A DNA stretch of 64,000 nt from Lasioglossum baleicum (lineage: Eukaryota; Arthropoda; Insecta; Hymenoptera; Halictidae), in contig NW_027469320.1 in assembly GCF_051020765.1 (NCBI RefSeq), positions 152,090-216,089 on the forward strand, given 5' to 3'. The notes under the pieces were generated by a model that was not told the DNA's origin, did not search any database, and worked only from the letters and a program-made list of their open reading frames with translations. Shown piece after piece: positions 60,301 to 64,000 of this stretch; position 1 is the first letter of the stretch; every line of letters starts with the position of its first letter. The translations under genes and the position numbers were made by a program.

Positions 60301-62300
60301 GTTTCAGAAGTGTATTTCTGTGCGGAATCGCTGTTTCGCGTGATAGATCAGTGCATTTGCATGCAAATATGCGAAATTGGCACGTAAACTCCGATTCGGC
60401 ATGCACGATCACGATTTATTCGAGCTTATGTCAGATTCGACGATTATTCGCTTCACAAATAAATTTCTGTACGGAATCGCTGTTTAGCGTGCTAGATCAG
60501 TGCATTTGTATGCAAATATGCGAAATTGGTACGGAAACTCCGATTCGGCAAGCACGCTCACCCTTTATTCGAGCTTATGTCAGATTCGACGATTCTTCGT
60601 TTCAGAAGTGTATTTCTGTGCGGAATCGCTGTTTCGCGCGCTAGATCAGTGCATTTGCATGCAAGTATGAGAAATTGGAATAGAAACTCCGACCCGGCAA
60701 TCACGATCACGATTTATTCGAGCTTATGTCAGATTCGACGATTCTTCGTTTCAGAAGTGTATTTCTGTGCGGAATCGCTGTTTCGCGTGCTATATCAGTT
60801 CATTTGCATGCATGTATGCGAAATTGGAATAGAAACTCCGACCCGACAAGCACGATCACAATTTATTCGAGCCTATGTCAGATTCGACGATTCTTCGTTT
60901 CAGAAGTGTATTTCTGTGCGCAATCGCTGTTTCGCGTGATAGATCAGTGCATTTGCATGCAAATATGCGAAATTGGCACGAAAACTCCGATTCGGCAAGC
61001 ACGATCACGAGTTATTCGAGCTTATGTCAGATTCGACGATTATTCGCTTCACAAATAAATTTCTGTACGGAATCGCTGTTTAGCGTGCTAGATCACTGCA
61101 TTTGTATGCAAATATGCGAAATTGGCACAGAAACTCCGACAAGGCAAGCAGGATCACGTATTTATTCGAGCTTATGTCAGATTCGACGATTCTTCGTTTC
61201 AGAAGTGTATTTCTGTGCAGAATCGCTGTTTCGCACGCTAGATCAGTGCATTTGCATGCAAGTATGAGAAATTGGAATAGAAACTCCGACCCGGCAATCA
61301 CGATCACGATTTATTCGAGCTTATGTCAGATTCGACGATTCTTCGTTTCAGAAGTGTATTTCTGTGCGGAATCGCTGTTTCGCGTGCTATATCAGTTCAT
61401 TTGCATGCAAGTATGCGAAATTGGAATAGAAACTCCGACCCGACAAGCACGATCACAATTTATTCGAGCCTATGTCAGATTCGACGATTCTTCGTTTCAG
61501 AAGTGTATTTCTGTGCGGAATCGCTGTTTCGCGTGATAGATCAGTGCATTTGCATGCAAATATGCGAAATTGGCACGAAAACTCCGATTCGGCAAGCACA
61601 ATCACGATTTATTCGAGCTTATGTCAGATTCGACGATTATTCGCTTCACAAATACATTTCTGTACGGAATCGCTGTTTAGCGTGCTAGATCAGTGCATTT
61701 GCATGCAAATATGCGAAATTGGCACAGAAACTCCGACAAGGCAAGCACGATCACGATTTATTCGAGCTTATGTCAGATTCGACGATTATTCGTTTCACAA
61801 ATGAATTTCTGTACGGAATCGCTGTTTAGCGTGCTAGATCAGTGCATTTGTATGCAAATATGCGAAATTGGTACGGAAACTCCGATTCGGCAAGCACGCT
61901 CACCCTTTATTCGAGCTTATGTCAGATTCGACGATTCTTCGTTTCAGAAGTGTATTTCTGTGCGGAATCGCTGTTTCGCGTTCTATATCAGTGCATTTGC
62001 ATGCAAGTATGCGAAATTGGCACAGAAACTCCGACAAGGCAAGCAGGATCACGTATTTATTCGAGCTTATGTCAGATTCGACGATTCTTCGTTTCAGAAG
62101 TGTATTTCTGTGCAGAATCGCTGTTTCGCGCGCTAGATCAGTGCATTTGCATGCAAGTATGAGAAATTGGAATAGAAACTCCGACCCGGCAATCACGATC
62201 ACGATTTATTCGAGCTCATGTCAGATTCGACGATTCTTCGTTTCAGAAGTGTATTTCTGTGCGGAATCGCTGTTTCGCGTTCTATATCAGTGCATTTGCA
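57400..62300 (+). repeat. Mosaic stretch of chimeric monomers
   Basis: Heads of one type are joined to tails of another. Examples are GATTATTCG plus TTTCAGAAG at about 57460, a type D head with a type B tail at about 58055-58150, a type A head with a type D tail at about 58660-58760, and a 150-bp-type junction followed by TTTCAGAAG at about 61158 and 62052. Length phase is kept, so exchange took place in register. Confidence 0.75.
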
Positions 62301-64000
62301 TGCAAGTATGCGAAATTGGAATAGAAACTCCGACCCGGCATGCACGATCACAATTTATTCGAGCCTATGTCAGATTCGACGATTCTTCGTTTCAGAAGTG
62401 TATTTCTGTGCGGAATCGCTGTTTCGCGCGCTAGATCAGTGCATTTGCATGCAAGTATGAGAAATTGGAATAGAAACTCCGACCCGGCAATCACGATCAC
62501 GATTTATTCGAGCTTATGTCAGATTCGACGATTCTTCGTTTCAGAAGTGTATTTCTGTGCGGAATCGCTGTTTCGCGTGCTATATCAGTTCATTTGCATG
62601 CATGTATGCGAAATTGGAATAGAAACTCCGACCCGACAAGCACGATCACAATTTATTCGAGCCTATGTCAGATTCGACGATTCTTCGTTTCAGAAGTGTA
62701 TTTCTGTGCGGAATCGCTGTTTCGCGTGCTATATCAGTGCATTTGCATGCAAGTATGCGAAATTGGAATAGAAACTCCGACCCGGCAAGCACGATCACAA
62801 TTTATTCGAGCCTATGTCAGATTCGACGATTCTTCGTTTCAGAAGTGTATTTCTGTGCGGAATTGCTGTTTCGCGCGCTAGATCAGTGCATTTGCATGCA
62901 AGTATGAGAAATTGGAATAGAAACTCCGACCCGGCAATCACGATCACGATTTATTCGAGCTTATGTCAGATTCGACGATTCTTCGTTTAAGAAGTGTATT
63001 TCTGTGCGGAATCGCTGTTTCGCGTGCTATATCAGTGCATTTGCATGCAAGTATGCGAAATTGGAATAGAAACTCCGACCCGGCAAGCACGATCACAATT
63101 TATTCGAGCCTATGTCAGATTCGACGATTCTTCGTTTCAGAAGTGTATTTCTGTGCGGAATTGCTGTTTCGCGTGCTATATCAGTGCATTTGCATGCAAG
63201 TATGCGAAATTGGAATAGAAACTCCGACCCGGCAAGCACGATCACAATTTATTCGAGCCTATGTCAGATTCGACGATTCTTCGTTTCAGAAGTGTATTTC
63301 TGTGCGGAATCGCTGTTTCGCGTGATAGATCAGTGCATTTGCATGCAAATATGCGAAATTGGCACGAAAACTCCGATTCGGCAAGCACAATCACGATTTA
63401 TTCGAGCTTATGTCAGATTCGACGATTATTCGCTTCACAAATACATTTCTGTACGGAATCGCTGTTTAGCGTGCTAGATCAGTGCATTTGTATGCAATTA
63501 TGCGAAATTGGCACAGAAACTCCGACAAGGCAAGCAGGATCACGTATTTATTCGAGCTTATGTCAGATTCGACGATTATTCGTTTCACAAATGAATTTCT
63601 GTACGGAATCGCTGTTTAGCGTGCTAGATCAGTGCATTTGTATGCAAATATGCGAAATTGGTACGGAAACTCCGATTCGGCAAGCACGCTCACCCTTTAT
63701 TCGAGCTTATGTCAGATTCGACGATTCTTCGTTTCAGAAGTGTATTTCTGTGCGGAATCGCTGTTTCGCGCGCTAGATCAGTGCATTTGCATGCAAGTAT
63801 GAGAAATTGGAATAGAAACTCCGACCCGGCAATCACGATCACGATTTATTCGAGCTCATGTCAGATTCGACGATTCTTCGTTTCAGAAGTGTATTTCTGT
63901 GCGGAATCGCTGTTTCGCGTTCTATATCAGTGCATTTGCATGCAAGTATGCGAAATTGGAATAGAAACTCCGACCCGGCATGCACGATCACAATTTATTC

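Larger units (their letters stand above)
25340..63560 (+). repeat. 150-bp monomer subfamily (CAGGATCACGTATTTATTC), seventeen members
   Basis: These monomers read CACGTATTTATTC where others read CACGATTTATTC, a 1-bp gain. They usually also have CACAGAAACTCCGACAAGGC (CCGATAAGGC at about 49810). Sites are near 25384, 25979, 28217, 31198, 32839, 36117, 37758, 41632, 45358, 48191, 49829, 53703, 56685, 59813, 61158, 62052 and 63544. None occurs before 25.3 kb. The extra base shifts monomer phase and so changes the ORF frame locally. Confidence 0.9.
4235..64000 (+). repeat. 149-bp satellite, main array (~401 direct monomers, runs off window)
   Basis: Every monomer has the same orientation, with ATGTCAGATTCGACGA recurring each 149 bp. 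From the ATG at 4242 to that at 63261 the distance is 59,019 bp = 396x149 + 15. That total is fully explained by sixteen 150-bp monomers and one 148-bp monomer. Types differ at fixed sites: GCTATATCAG, GATAGATCAG or GCTAGATCAG; GAATAGAAAC, GGCACGAAAAC or GGTACGRAAAC; TTTCAGAAG, TTTGAGAAG or TTCACAAAT; CACAATT, CACGATT or CACCCTT before TATTCGAG. Overlapping ORFs of about 80-140 codons start at the recurring ATG and are artefacts of the period. No unrelated insertion is visible in the whole 59.8 kb. Confidence 0.97.

Noticed and set aside
61080..62202. Minus-strand ORFs at 61080-61307 and 61900-62202
   Set aside because: They exist only where chimeric monomers remove reverse-strand stops. Their translation is reverse satellite sequence.
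4235..64000. CENP-B box in the monomer
   Set aside because: The nearest match, CCCGGCAAGCACGAT on the reverse sense of the motif, lacks two of the nine essential bases. No other site fits.
4235..64000. CRISPR array or clustered tRNA/5S genes
   Set aside because: There are no unique spacers between repeats. No A/B box arrangement or tRNA cloverleaf is seen. The monomer does not resemble 5S rRNA.

Overview
This is a 64-kb stretch of eukaryotic satellite DNA. It contains no recognisable host gene, no tRNA or rRNA gene, and nothing bacterial. More than 90% of it is a head-to-tail array of a 149-bp monomer (about 44% GC), all in one orientation. The array occupies 974-2020 (seven monomers) and 4235-64000 (about 401 monomers). 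CpG is not depleted: I count 12 CpG in one 149-bp monomer, where base composition predicts about 7. Together with the array architecture this makes an insect, possibly a hymenopteran, a reasonable but unproven guess. The region would suit a centromeric or other heterochromatic block.

The only other sequence is a 2214-bp element at 2021-4234. Its 3' 973 bp occur a second time at 1-973, cut by the window edge. The element begins TGTAACG and ends CGTAACA. It is flanked by a 4-bp CGAG duplication of the satellite, as expected for an LTR-type integration. In order it carries a TATA box (2320), six 17-bp pyrimidine-rich repeats (2351-2444), eleven CGAG...CTCG dyads in an AT-rich leader (2613-3193), a 132-codon ORF of unknown function (3294-3692), a GC-rich 3' part, an AATAAA signal (4160) and a terminal hairpin (4205-4221). 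No reverse transcriptase, integrase, gag zinc knuckle or primer-binding site is visible. The best reading is a long solo LTR, or a short non-autonomous LTR-like element. The two copies are 3261 bp apart, exactly 2214 + 7x149 + 4. Adjacent monomers share private variants, so the copies arose by duplication of an already invaded piece of array.

The main array is built from several monomer types: A (GAATAG, GCTATATCAG), B (GCTAGATCAG with GTATGAG), C (GATAGATCAG with GGCACGAAAAC), D (CACAAATAAATTT, GGTACG) and E (CACAAATGAATTT). These are arranged in nested higher-order repeats with offsets of 14, 20, 24, 25, 28, 32, 33, 36 and 81 monomers. Register is extremely strict. From 4242 to 63261 there are 396 monomers, and the only length variants are sixteen 150-bp monomers and one 148-bp monomer. 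The many 80-300-codon ORFs in the array are by-products of this periodicity and are not annotated as genes. The most interesting signals are the LTR-satellite co-duplication, the dyad-rich leader of the element, a 14-bp palindrome made of two overlapping POU octamers in many monomers, the near absence of plus-strand stops in type A monomers, and the mosaic monomers near the right end.
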